Shown piece by piece: positions 46,891 through 58,391 of a stretch of DNA of 64,000 bases. The stretch is taken from the NCBI GenBank assembly GCA_965153455.1, contig OZ234501.1, positions 15,984,855-16,048,854 on the forward strand. Reading direction: 5' to 3'. Under the pieces are notes generated by a model that did not search any database, was not told where the DNA came from, and saw nothing but the letters and a program-made list of their open reading frames with translations. The first letter of the stretch is position 1, and each line of letters starts with the position of its first letter. The position numbers and the translations under genes were made by a program. This stretch comes from Sphagnum compactum (Eukaryota; Bryophyta; Sphagnopsida; Sphagnales).

Positions 46891-49195
46891 TACAAAACCT
46901 AAGAATTGCAGACTAATATGAGGCTTAAATAGGTAGGCAAAAGCTCAAATTTTTGATGGTATAATCCATTCATACATAGTCTATGAACTTGCAAGTTCAT
47001 TTACAAAATTGACAACCAACTTGCATTTACAAAAATCAAAAAGTTGTCTTGTTTTTTGGGTTCCATCAAATTTTGCATACGCAAACAATACTTGAGGCAT
47101 TCCACTTCAAATTGTAATCACTATTTAAGAGAGAGATTTAAAAAACGCAACCACTTAAAAGTTTGACGATAAGACATGTTTTCACTTTTGACAACCTCAA
47201 GAGCTTGCCATTCCAAGCTTTAATTTATGGATGCATGCCATGCCTTATTTACACAACATAGTTGCCATAACATAGATGAGTTTTTTGTGCAAATGTAAGC
47301 ATGTTAGAATTTGCCTAGTGACTATTTTGTTAGGGAGAGGTGGTAGTAAATTTGAGTTGATAGAACTCTAGAGCTCCACTTTAGAGCTTTGACAAGGTCT
47401 AAGCAATCGCTTTCGCTTGAGTGATTAGAGAGACCAATAGAGTTCTTGCACTAATTCACAAAACTTGGTGCAAAACACAAAAATAGACCATAATGCCAAA
47501 ATAAACGCTCCCCAAAGAAATAGATATATGAATGTGACAGTTGTAAAATTTTTTGGCATTTTCTTCCTAGGCTTGAAACATGTTCTCAAATGAGTTCAAT
47601 TAAAGTTGCTAACCTCATTTGCAAAAATCTAGAATTGTGAAGCTTTGGGTTGTGCAAAAATGGCTAGAAGTGTCCCTCCTTCCCTTTTGCTTCGCATGCA
47701 TTCAAGTTTTATCCTTATGCTCTAATGTAAGCACTCACATTCAAAAAGAAGTGTTTTGCTCAAATGCATATAAGCAAGGTCTGACGATTGAGAATGAAAA
47801 AAGTGAAAGCTCTTGAGCAAGCAAAGTTTTGGGCACAAAAAATTGTGTCGACATGCACAAACTCAGGACCAAACTCGTTTGACCTTGAGTTTTGGTCCAA
47901 AATCGAGTTTGGCACCCTGTTCAACCCCTTTGTATTTTTTTGCGCCAAATTTTGAGTTTCATCCCTTGTTCCAACCAAACTAGAAGTTCTCATGCCCACT
48001 TTCAACAACTTTAACGGATTGTGTTCCACTAAATTATGAAATAGAGAAATGTTGTCAATTATTGGACACCTATTTTGCAATGGTGAACTGACCTGCAACA
48101 AGGAGCTCTTGGGTTTTCACCAATTTCTATATTTTTTGTAAAATTTGACATTTTAAACAGATAATTTCTGTAAAAAGTCACACTTCCAAAAATAATTTGA
48201 TTATTGCCAAACCTGAAAAGGTATTACAATATTATTGGATGTGGAATAGGTACTTTTCTATGCAATTTGGTAGCATTTGAGTGAAATGGAGATATGTACA
48301 TTTGTTGTAATTAAATGTCCATCCACATAATAAAGGGACCACTTGTTACATTACATAATAAAAAAATGATGTTTGTCAATGTCACTCAAAAATATCGGTT
48401 CCAAGTTTAATTATCTCATTCCTTGGCCTTATCCTACATGAATATGACAAAGGCAAATTAACATGTGCCTCTTCATGTCCACTAATATGGCATGTGCCAT
48501 TGGTCCAAGTGTGAACAAAATTATGTAAATGCTGCAAGTGTGAACAAGGCCCTAAAAATATAGTTCAATTCTGAAAAAAACTATTTGAAAATTCTAATGA
48601 ATTTTAGTGATTAAATACTTAAAAATTTCAATATCTCCCCAACCTTAGGTCTAAATTTTACAAAATCACCTCCAAAAAAATCCCCATTCATCAAAGTGCT
48701 TTCCAACAATACCACGAACTTGCCCCAATTTCTCTAACATTTTTATTTTTGATTTTGAATTTTTTTTTATGAAATTGTTCAATATTCAACTACTCCTGCA
48801 AGTATGTGTAAACATAAGGAAACCATCTCAGTAGAACTCTATTCATGAAGAGAGATTTCCAACAGTACCAAAAGAGAGGCATCAAGGTTGTATGTTTGTC
48901 TATGTCATTCATACCTATTTTTTTCCAAGCCGAACTATTTCACAACAAGTCAGGTGCAAATCAATGAGCATGGGGAGAGCTTTTGCATTGCACCCCATCA
49001 TTTTTGGGTAGACTCTTGAGCATGGATCATTTGGTTTGGTTTCTCCAACAGAAAAAGTGTGTTGTACATATATGTATATATTGGTCATGATAGTTGTGTG
49101 CTTTTAGTGATTGCAAGGGAGGCTAGGATTTTGAGTGTAAGATAAATCACGCATGTGCCTCTAGTCCTTAATTTAGGTGAAAATCCTTTACGCCA
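46891..49195. other. AT-rich stretch, no gene seen
   Basis: No coding exon or complete element is recognised. GTCCAAGTGTGAACAA and GCAAGTGTGAACAAGGCCC near 48504-48552 resemble one end of a MITE, but no partner end is found. Confidence 0.4.
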
Positions 49196-49332
49196 TGGAA
49201 TGCACCCCTTGGGCACATTCTACCACCTAGTTTGACCCTACGTACTCTCCACTCTTGTGTTGCAAGCTTCAACATGAAGCTAGATACATTAGAGAATGCA
49301 CCCTGAGAGGCGCATTCCATCACCTAGTTTGT
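49196..49332 (+). repeat. Two direct copies of the dispersed repeat seen at 6149-6188
   Basis: TGGAATGCACCCCTTGGGCA continuing to CATTCTACCACCTAGTTTG (49196-49234) and GAGAATGCACCCTGAGAGGC continuing to GCATTCCATCACCTAGTTTG (49291-49332) are direct repeats. Both match the minus strand of 6149-6188. The family is unknown. Confidence 0.5.
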
Positions 49333-49389
49333 CCCTAGGGATCGGCCAGTAGGATGAGACAAACAACCAGCATTACCAAAAGTCCATGC

Positions 49390-50570
49390 AAGAATAAACA
49401 CCATCCTCGAAGTGATGAAAGTGATTTGGATCCCTCACCATGATTGCTCTCCCACCTATTTTTGCAATGAAGTTGGTGGAAGAGTTGGCACTCTCACCAC
49501 AAACTTGCAGATTCTTGATTATGCAGAGTGGAGTACCAGGAGTTGTGTTGATGAGCCTGAATGCAACAGCCCAGTTTCACACTATGTTGACACAAATTGG
49601 AACATCCTTTCTTCTTTTCTCCACAACACATAGCACAACTTTAGTATCTGGCACATAGGTACTTACTCAGCATCATGCATCAGCCCTGACAATCTCTTCA
49701 GTTCTGCACAGATTTCAATTATTGGAAGAGTCGGGTCTAAGTTCGGGTCTAAGTCGGTATAACTGTACTGACAAGGTAGTATTAGTGTACTAAGATACAG
49801 AGAGTGTTGAATAAGCTTGTGTGCACTGTGTAGGTGTGAAGGAAAAATGAAATTGCTGGATTTGGTGGTCTGAATTTGTTTTTCCGAGTTATCTTGAGCA
49901 AACTAACAGTTAAATGTGTAATAGGGTGTGGTAGGTTGGTGAGAATTTCAGAGGATCAATGGAAATGGTAGAATTTTTTTTTTTCAGGTCAATGGGATTG
50001 CTGGATTTGATGGTTTGAATTTGTTTTCTTAGTTATCTTGAGTGAACTACCAGTTCAATGTGTAGAAGCTATTTACAGACAGGGTTCTAGCACATTACTT
50101 GTGCACTTTGCTTTCTCTTATTTCACTTCAATCAAGTCCAACCTGCCTGTTTCCTTACATCTCTTTCCTTTGTTTGCTGTTCAATTTTCTTGCTGAAATC
50201 TCAGTTGCCAACAGCAGAATACATGTTTGATAGTAGCACATAACCTTCAATGTTTTCAGGCTTAGAGTTCAAGAACTTGTTTAGCAATGTGTTCTCCCAT
50301 CTGCACATTACCATGAATTCTGCAAGCGCTGAGCAAAGCCATCCACACAGCCACATTTGGTTTACAGGGCATTGCCTTCATCATATTCTCTGCCTCATGT
50401 AGATGACCAGCATGGCCAAGAAGGTCGGCCAAAAGGTGTAGTGTTCCAATTTTGGAGAAATCCTGTAAAATGTACTGATTCAAGCATACCAGTGCAGGCC
50501 TTTATCCACCAAAACCCTGCATGGCTACATACTGATAGGAGACAAACAAAAGTGATTTCTTGAAATTCAA
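49390..50570 (-). pseudogene. Second PPR-DYW relic, interrupted by an insertion
   Basis: Read on minus, 50570-50262 gives PPR/E-region pieces (ITFVCLLSVCSHAG, ADLLGHAGHLHEAENMMKAM, NVAVWMALLSACRIHGNVQM). 49700-49390 gives a ruined DYW region (PGTPLCIIKNLQVCG, then IGGRAIMVRD). The CxxCH core of the DYW domain is mutated and frames shift several times. It is closely similar to the pseudogene at 25240-26820, including the order of remnants, so the two come from one local family. About 470 bp of unrelated DNA (49727-50195) replaces roughly 130 bp expected between the E and DYW parts. Confidence 0.85.
49727..50195. mobile_element. Insertion in the PPR relic with internal direct duplication
   Basis: PPR homology stops after CAGATTTCAATTATTGGAAG (near 49726) and resumes at CTGAAATCTCAGTTGCCAAC (near 50195). 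Inside, about 70 bp beginning ATTGCTGGATTTGGTGGTCT (about 49851) recurs from about 49994, a spacing of about 143 bp. No terminal repeats or coding capacity are seen, so element type is unknown. Confidence 0.5.
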
Positions 50571-50831
50571 AGAAAGGTAGAGAGACACACACGAGCAAAG
50601 AAGGCACAAGAATCAATGACCAGAGTATGTCTTTTTGGTTGCAGTTGTTGCATGGAGCTTGGATACAAAAGCAGCTTGCATGCAGCACCAAAATGGAATG
50701 GCACAGGGTTGCAACGACATCAGCAACAAGATCTGCGACAAACATCTTTGATGTTGCAAGCTTGCAACTTTGAAAACCTTTAAAACAATTGAGGATGACA
50801 GAAGGCAAAGGACATGCAGTATTGTTTCGGA

Positions 50832-51120
50832 AGATCCCAACTAGAATGGAAAAAAGTTGCTTGCAATCAACAACAAAACAGCATTGCAGGTTGCAAAGAT
50901 CACAACTAGAATGGACAAGTTCCTTGCAATCAACAACATAACAACATTGCAGGATTCAAAGCTCATAACTAGAATGGAAAAGTTGCTTGAAATCAACAAC
51001 AAAACAAAATTGCAGGATTTGAAACTCAAAACTAGAATGGAAAAGTCACTTGCAATCAACAACAAAACAACATTACAGAATTCAAAGCTCATAGCCATAA
51101 TGGGAAAGTTGCTTGCAACA
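50832..51120 (+). repeat. 63-bp minisatellite, four full copies, open in frame on both strands
   Basis: The unit begins TTGCTTGCAATCAACAACAA and recurs exactly every 63 bp at 50857, 50920, 50983 and 51046, with a partial copy at 51109. Because 63 is 21 codons, the plus strand reads a 21-residue repeat (LAINNKTTLQxSKLITRMEK) without stops. The minus strand also stays open (ILVMSFESCNVVMLLIA-like). No start context or neighbouring exon shows it is translated, so I call a repeat, not a gene. Confidence 0.85.
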
Positions 51121-51849
51121 TAATATTTGCAACTTCAACTGCAACTTCAACATCGAGCTGCACATGTTTTTCTTGTAGAATTGGAACTCAAGATTTGATG
51201 GAATCAAAACTGGAATTTCACAGCTTGTTTTACCATTAAAACAAATGGTCCTCCCCAAGATCTCTTTTGCATCTTGTTATCATCAATCCTCTTATCTTGA
51301 TGCAAGTTAATCAATCAACCCACCACACTGATAATGATTTTCTTCTTCATCAAGAATTTTCGAACTGTAGAAACAATTTGGCAGATCAAATTTAATAACA
51401 ACTGTTTGGAGATACAAAGATTTCAGCTTCATAGTTTGGAAGAAAGACTCAAGACACTCCCAAGTTAAAACCAAAAACATCAAAACAACACTTAACCGCA
51501 TTTATCAATACAGCAATAATGGGTTGCACTTCCTCACTCAACAGCTTTGGGACTTGGGAAGCCAACTGATGAATCTCTGACATGAGTTTGCACATGCCAG
51601 TGGCAAAACAAAGAGGTTCTACGCATGGGAAAACTGCAGAAAAACGAGAAGATCTTCTCCATTCAGCACTACTAAGTAGTGGCAGTAGTAATAACAGCCT
51701 CTGGTGTGAAGCAGAAACATTTAAAGAAAAAAGCTAAAATACTGGAAGCTTTTTTCCACTATTCCAGCTCACTGTTTCTGTGCATCAGCAATTTCAGAAT
51801 GCCCTGATCATCTCCTTCTCCCACCCAAAACACAAAAAAAAACAAAGCC
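51121..51849. other. Intergenic, includes DEG9 3' flank
   Basis: No exon is supported. The right end should be the 3' UTR of the minus-strand DEG9 gene. Confidence 0.4.
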
Positions 51850-54800
51850 CTAGGTTTTCAGATCATCTGACATTGCTGAAGGTATACAATGAGTGAAAAG
51901 AATTTCAGGTGTAGCTGCCTTTGCAGCCGCTGCTTCCAACACGACTATCTGCAAACATTCCTAACCCATTTGTGAGAAAGTGATGGAGAGCAAGTAAAAT
52001 CCTAAGTTTAAAAGATGCATGCAAAATCCTTGAGCAATCACTGCAAGAAACCCACATGCTGATAAACAGGAAGAATGCTACTACAATGTAGACACATATG
52101 ACTCCTGCGGATACAAATCAAAACAGAGTGCAATTCATCAACTACTACCAAGAGGATTGCATTTGTCTTGAGAAAAAAAGTGCAACAGGAAGCCCAGATG
52201 TTGACAAGCTACAAAATCCATTGAGAAAGCCCCATCCAGTCCATAACTGCAGTTCTTCTTCTGCATTTGACTCTCAACCCTACAACAGCAAAGATAACAC
52301 AGATGTTCACCTGCTGGTACTCCAAATCAAACCGGAGAAATTGACCATCACAAGTCTCCACCATGTTTGCCAAATGCTTCAGGTTCCTCACAGGTGTTCC
52401 ATTGAATGCCAGGACCTGAAGTGATTAAAAATTCCATGTTCACAAGTCAGGGCAAGAGAGAAAGAATTGCAATAAGAATGAGACAAATGATATAATGTGA
52501 ATCAACCAACAGAAATTATATATACCTGAGTGTTGACAATGTCCTCATAGCCTATATTAATATCTGCCACCAAAACCTGCAGATTGCAATAGTCTCCAGA
52601 AGAATTAGTTCCGTGTTTTATTTCACATCGCCACCTCAAAAAGAAAACCAAAATTTGCATGGTGAGCTGATGACTGACATGATTCTGCAGCTCTATTATC
52701 AGCAGCAAAAACTGTGGGGAAATATTGGCATCATCACCACTTCACTTAGCCAACCATCACAACATGAGAGTGTGTCAGACTGAGGGACCAGTGAAGAGAG
52801 ATTGGAGTCCAAAAATAGTACCTGACAAACAACAACCAGTTGCTCTTCTTCTGTTTGAGACATGGCATGCAAAAGTTTATCCAGCAGCTTCACAGGGGCA
52901 TCATAGTCATAGTCCTTCCCATACTGTCAACATCACCATCAAAGAACCATCAGGTGAGATGTTTGCCAAAATATAACCCTCTTCAAAGAATCATGAATTC
53001 CAATGCTCTGGGCCGCCCTGAGATATCTGGGACATGCATAGGACTTTGTCTCTCACTGAACCCTTCAAGATCGGTGACAAACAGTGACATGTGTAATTGA
53101 AATAATCCTTCTCGTGTGGGCACAAACATGAGAGAATCAAATGTACTGAAAAGGGTAAAACACATTGCTCTGTTACCCACCTCTGATCGAAGATAGGGCA
53201 CAGAGATTGCAGCAAACACAATGCCTGCAAGTATGTAGTATGAAGGAGGCTTTCCCTTTATGTGTGCTGGCACCAGACGCTTGTGATTTGCAAGGTGGAT
53301 ATCACACTCCTTAATTTTGGATTCCCTCAAAATTCGTACCCTTGCACTCTCACCAGTGTACTTTTGGGAAACAAGATAGCTGAATCCAATGCGCTCACCA
53401 TGCCTGAAGGGAACTTCATTCACATTCACATCACATGAACTCAATTAACATGGGAATAAAACTCTTCACACAAATTAGTGGCTCAGAACATCCAGGGGCG
53501 CAATGTTTTGGAAATCAGGGAGAGAGGTAGCTCAAAAGCCAAATGAAGCTCTTAGAACCAAAGGTGGAGTACTTATGTCCAAAACACTTAGACATTGTAG
53601 AGGTGGTGAGGTTTTATACCAGTGCCATCATTGGCAATGTCAATGCCATCAAAACTCAGGAGGATATCAGATGACTGCAGCTGCTTGGCAGCAGGTGCAG
53701 TGGGTTCCACACGGCGGATGCGTACTCCCTTCTGGTTAGCTGTCATACCCAATGCTTTCCTGAGGTCAGGATTCTCCATCTTTTGCCATTCAATGCCAAG
53801 AATGGGGAAACCTGTCACACAAATGTACCAAAGACCACAATATTTATAAAAATCTGCAAAGCATGACAGCACCAAACATCAATGAAGAGAAAAACCTCCA
53901 AAAATCTACCCTTTGAAGGTAACCATTGTGTCACTTCTGGCCAGACCAAAACAAGCACAACAAATGCATGTGGTTATAACCTTGCAGGTGTCACTCACAA
54001 ATTATCACACCATCATCACCTTCATAACAGGTCTCAAATATAACACAGCAACAACAGATATAGAGAATGTTTTAGCACATCTCAAGAATGCATACCGGCT
54101 CTGCAAACAGCTTGCACTTATAACATTTACATTCAAGCAATCAAGTCACACCTCCCATTACACATAAAACTGTCATGTACTAATAATAATGCATTTAAAA
54201 CAGGAAGGAAAACTTAGGAACCTGTATAGTCTCCATTCCGCACATAGTCAGTAATAAAGTGGTTGATCACAGGAGTAGGTATGACATAGCCAATGTTCTC
54301 AGCATCATCGTGCTTCAATGACTGAAAGGCAATTCCAACACACTCACCCCTGTCGTTGAATGCTGGACCCCCAGAATTGCCTGCATTGATGGCTGCATCA
54401 ATCTGATGCAATGGTACACAAAGCATGAGTTCAATGTGGTCAACCCAGAAGCAGACATGATCCTTTCAAAGTTCTTTCCAACTCTAAGGGCAGCCTCTAG
54501 CAGCTATAATAAAGGACGAGAAGAATCAACCACACACAAAGACTTGCCTGCACACCCAGGAGCTCCGTGGCACCATGGACATAGGAAGTAACTTCAATAC
54601 GTGAAACTACACCACTTGTAACAGAGATAGTATCTCCACCAATGGGGTAGCCCACAACAGTAACAGCATCTTGTAGGCGAGGTAGCGACCCAAACTCCAC
54701 AGGCATGACATCCTCCCAGAACTCATCATTGCTTACTGTCAGCATAGCTGTTACGATCACCCCACAAGTTCCCTGTCAATTCCAAATCCATTACATATCT

Positions 54801-56342
54801 CTGGCAGAGAGTACTCATGTTCCTGCCTATCTCTATTTGCTCAATAATAGTACTATGATTTGCATCACAGAACAAGACCAAGAGCATAGTTTTAGAATTC
54901 AGTGCCAGGCATCCCAGCAAACTTTTGTTTGAATCAGAAGATAATTATATTCACTTGAAGGATACTTAAAGGACAAACATAGGATTTCAGTACCTATGTC
55001 GCATTCAGTACCAATGGCAAGAACTGTTGCTAGATACTTGGTGTCGGAGCCACGTTTTTTGACCTTAACCTGTGTGTGATGCTCAACTGAGTGTGCATTG
55101 GTGAGGACACGGCGGTCCTTTATAATGAAGCCACTGCTGTTTGAACTAAACTGGCGCTTGCGCTGCCATGGGAGTGAGAAATTGGGTTCTGTGTGCACAC
55201 AAAACACCTTCACAACTGCATCCATGAAAGGGGCATCTTTTACATCCTCATTTCCTACCCCTCCATCATCATACAAAGGGGCATGCCCTCTGGGTGACTC
55301 CATAGGAGTGGGAAACAACACAGGAACAGCCTGCAGTCAACATGTTACAATAAACTTCAGTTAACACATTGATCCTCTCAAATCCATATCTCTCTTTCTG
55401 AACCTGCATTGTAAGTGGTTCCATCATCATCCACAAGGAAACAAGGACAAAAATTCAACTCAATCAGAACTGTACAATTCAGTCGAAGCTCTCTATTTCA
55501 ACTAGAGATGGAGAGCTTCTGACAGTAAGCTCTAGATGAACCTCTCAGTAGTGATTCCAGAATGCAGAACTAAAAGGACCTCCAAAAATTTATGCATTAG
55601 CAACACAGACTAACAAAAGAGGATAAAATTATAAACCCTAAGAGATAAGTTTTGCAAGTAAGAATGCTTCCAGTAGGAAACAGAAATCTCTTCATGGATT
55701 TCAAGACAAGTTGACAAACAAACAAATGCGCAGTATATTCTTTGCAGCAGATGAGTTTTATCACCTTGAATATCGGATGTTCTCCACACAAATCCAAAAC
55801 CATAAAGAAGAAGAAAAAGGAGAAGAAGAAGAAGGAAAAAAAGAAGAAGTGGATGTGAAAGATCGGACCTGAGATAGTTTCTTGCTTCTCCGAGTGGCAG
55901 CCTTCTCAAGAGGTCGTTCCACAGGCAACTCTTCGTCCTCCAATTCAGACATACGAAGCTCTCTGTCGCTTATGCTATTCCCAGCAGCCTTCCCAGCTGC
56001 TGCTGCTGCTCCTGACTCCCGTTTCTTCGGCACCATCAACACAGTTTTCTTCCTCGGCCTTCCTCGCTGACCCGGCCTCCTGCCTGGTGGAATCGTCTGC
56101 TCCATCATCTCCACATCCTCCACACCATTGTTACCCTCACCTTTCCTGCCACTGTTACTGCTGCTGATGTCCTTCTTGTTATTGCTTATAGCCGCTGTCG
56201 TTGTATCCGGCAAACCCACAACAGCTGCAACAACAGTCCGGGAGTTCAATTGCGTAGTAACAAGTGCACTGCCATGGTTTCCAAGCTTCGCATGCTTTGC
56301 CGGCCTCCCCCGCTTCCTTGGAGGAGGAGGAGGCACATCCAT
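51850..56342 (-). CDS. DEG9: Deg9-type nuclear serine protease (HtrA/Deg family)
   Basis: Ten exons join in phase: 55869-56342, 54994-55330, 54548-54747, 54222-54402, 53620-53811, 53181-53413, 52822-52923, 52526-52576, 52311-52415 and 51850-51948 (TAG), giving 657 aa. The protein is an ATP-independent serine endopeptidase; Arabidopsis DEG9 is nuclear. The N-terminal 158 aa are basic and disordered with AT-hook-like cores (RKRGRPAK and GQRGRPRKK). The trypsin-like domain has His238 ([10 protein letters not shown]), Asp269 (GTECDIAML) and Ser347 ([10 protein letters not shown]). PDZ-like parts follow ([52 protein letters not shown]), with a conserved end [13 protein letters not shown]. Intron 3 seems to use a GC donor (CAG|GCAAGT). 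The ATG at 56342 is the first in frame. It is divergent with COQ4. Confidence 0.95.
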
Positions 56343-56987
56343 CACCTCCCGCTTCTTCTCCTCCTCGCCTCCTTTGCGTGCTCACACACACACACGCCAA
56401 AACCAAACCAAAAAAAACCCTTTAACTACTACGAGACATGATGCTATTACTGCTCTTGCTCCACATGCCAATTTCTTCTTTGGATGCAACCCGGTACTGA
56501 TTGCGTGATGCGATCACTGTGGGCGATGACGCGAGCGCAGAGAAGAAGCAAAACGATCGAAGAGCAAGTAGAACGGGAAGAATGGCGAAGAGGGAGACTA
56601 AACCCTAAACCTTCAGAGTTGCGTAGTTTCGGTTTTTGCAGGAACCACTGCGCTTCCTCGACATGCCAATTTCTTCTTTCGATGCAACCCAATACAGATT
56701 GCGTGATAGGATTACTGTTGGCGATGGCGGAAGCGCAAAAGAAGGACCGAACGATCGAAGAGCAAGTAGAACGGGAAGAATGGCGAAGAGGGAGACTAAA
56801 CCCTAAACCTTTAGGGCTGCGTATTTTCGGTTTTTCCAGGACTCTTCCCTGCTCTCTCCTTCATTTCCGTGATAGTTTGAAGAGAAAGGAAGGACGGGGA
56901 GGTGGGAGGAGATGACCCGTGCATTTCTGGAGCCCAGCGTTCTTCGTGGTTTCCCTGACCGTGGTTGCTCCATTTCACTGTTTGCAG
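56343..56987. promoter_or_regulatory. DEG9/COQ4 divergent promoter with telo-boxes
   Basis: This 645-bp interval separates the two start codons. TAAACCCTAAAC telo-boxes occur at 56599-56610 and 56797-56808, one in each unit of a 198-bp tandem duplication. A CA-rich run lies near 56384-56394. Duplication of the telo-box-bearing segment could change expression of either gene; that is inference. Confidence 0.55.
56463..56858. repeat. 198-bp tandem duplication inside the divergent promoter
   Basis: Unit 1 starts ACATGCCAATTTCTTCTTTG at 56463 and unit 2 starts ACATGCCAATTTCTTCTTTC at 56661. The stretch ATCGAAGAGCAAGTAGAACG through AGACTAAACCCTAAACCTT is nearly identical between units, other parts differ more. 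As 198 is 66 codons, a plus frame (56484-56915) stays open and repeats TIEEQVEREEWRRGRLNPKP twice. Confidence 0.9.
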
Positions 56988-58391
56988 ATGAAGCAAGCGG
57001 CGTTCCTTGGGGATGTGCATGCGGCTGTGAGACCTATTGTCTCATCAGGATTGTTGTCTTCTCATCCCTTGCTGCTGCAGTATAGGTTGCAGCAAACCCA
57101 AGCTGGAAGGAGCGATAACAGAAGCAGAGAAGAAGAAGGTTTGGATGGTGGAGAGCCTGGGAGGAAGGACTTTGAAAGGTTTAAGGGTGCCAGAGTACCA
57201 CTGAATGCATGGCAGCAGGCGGCAGTGGCAGTGGGGTCAGCGGTCGGAGCATTGATGAACCCTGCTAGAGCAGATTTGGTTGCAGCTCTCGGTGAGACCA
57301 CTGGTGCTCCTGCATTTCAAAACCTCTTGGATCGCATGAAGAAGAGTCCTGAGGGCAGGGTATGTGTTGCTATCCCTCTTCATGTCCTTGTATATCACTA
57401 TGGTTTTGAGGTCTCACAGTCACTTCATTGCACGAAGAAAATGATAAGTACTAAGCCCATCACACTGGGCTGCTTTCCTGGACACAAAATTCTTTTGCAT
57501 GCTTTTTGTGTGTGTCTCTGTTTCCAAGAGAAGTGTGTGGTTAAATTGTATGTCAATAATTTTGGAGCCTATCTCTCTGATAGTTATGACTCTGCACATT
57601 AGCCCCCACTCTCATTGGATTTTCCTGCTAGTTCTTTTTATCGATCTTGGTGGATTTTGGATGGCTTGTTGAACATATCTGAGCAAGCTGTAATGATATT
57701 GATGACTTCTGTATTGCTCAGTGAGTCTCATATGTTTTGTTTGTTTCATCTCCAGGAAATCTTGATGGACCGACCCCGAGTAATCTCAACATCTGTTGGG
57801 CATGCTTGGGACATGCCTGCAAACACATTTGGAGCAGCTTATGCTCAATTCATGGGTTCTCGCAACTTCTCACCTGACGATCGACCACCAGTTCGATTTT
57901 TGGAGAGTGAGGAGCTAGCATATGTTGCAACACGAGCTCGTGAGGTAATTTCCTTCTCCTGTCTTGTGTACTGGTTCAAAAAATCACAAAACATCAAGAC
58001 CTACCTGTAACTTTCTATTGAAACCTCAACTCAGACAAGATGGCTTTGCTTGTGTGCCTTGTGTTTTCTCAAGGTGCATGATTTTTGGCACGTGCTTTTC
58101 AACTGCCCAACTAGTGTGGTAGGTGAGCTTGCATTGAAGATGGTGGAGTTTCAGCAAACTTTATTGCCCATGTGCTTCCTTTCAGTTGTGGGTGCTCCCT
58201 GGCGCTTAAAACCAGAGCAGCGATCTGTTCTTTTTGGGCACTATGGCCCCTGGGCACTGAAAGCAGGTCAGTCTGCAACTGACCTCATATGTATATACTA
58301 CGAAAAGCACCTTGGTGAAGATCTGGATGGACTTCGTCAAAAGTGGGGTATAATTCCTGCCCCACCACGGCCAAAGAAAACAGTTTCATAG
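56988..58391 (+). CDS. COQ4: COQ4, ubiquinone biosynthesis protein, mitochondrial
   Basis: Three exons, 56988-57359, 57756-57944 and 58074-58391 (TAG), give 292 aa. COQ4 is a mitochondrial inner-membrane-associated protein that organises the coenzyme Q synthome and takes part in ring C1 decarboxylation/hydroxylation. The family's metal-binding motif HDxxHx11E is intact as [17 protein letters not shown] across the start of exon 3. Other conserved stretches are [37 protein letters not shown] and [20 protein letters not shown]. The first 35 or so residues ([20 protein letters not shown]...) are low in acids and fit a mitochondrial presequence. The start Met follows TTTGCAG, so an upstream leader intron is possible. 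The extra N-terminal length relative to Arabidopsis (about 226 aa) lies before residue 80. Confidence 0.95.

Noticed and set aside
48504-48552. AAGTGTGAACAA motifs as a further MITE related to the one at 5968
   Set aside because: Only one type of end is present and the similarity to AAGTGTGAATGCACC is short.
50841-51123. Repeat-peptide frames of 85-88 codons on both strands
   Set aside because: They come from the 63-bp minisatellite; no start context or transcript evidence.
56484-56915. 143-codon plus frame with TIEEQVEREEWRRGRLNPKP twice
   Set aside because: It is explained by a 198-bp tandem duplication of promoter sequence. Kept as a finding, not called as a gene.
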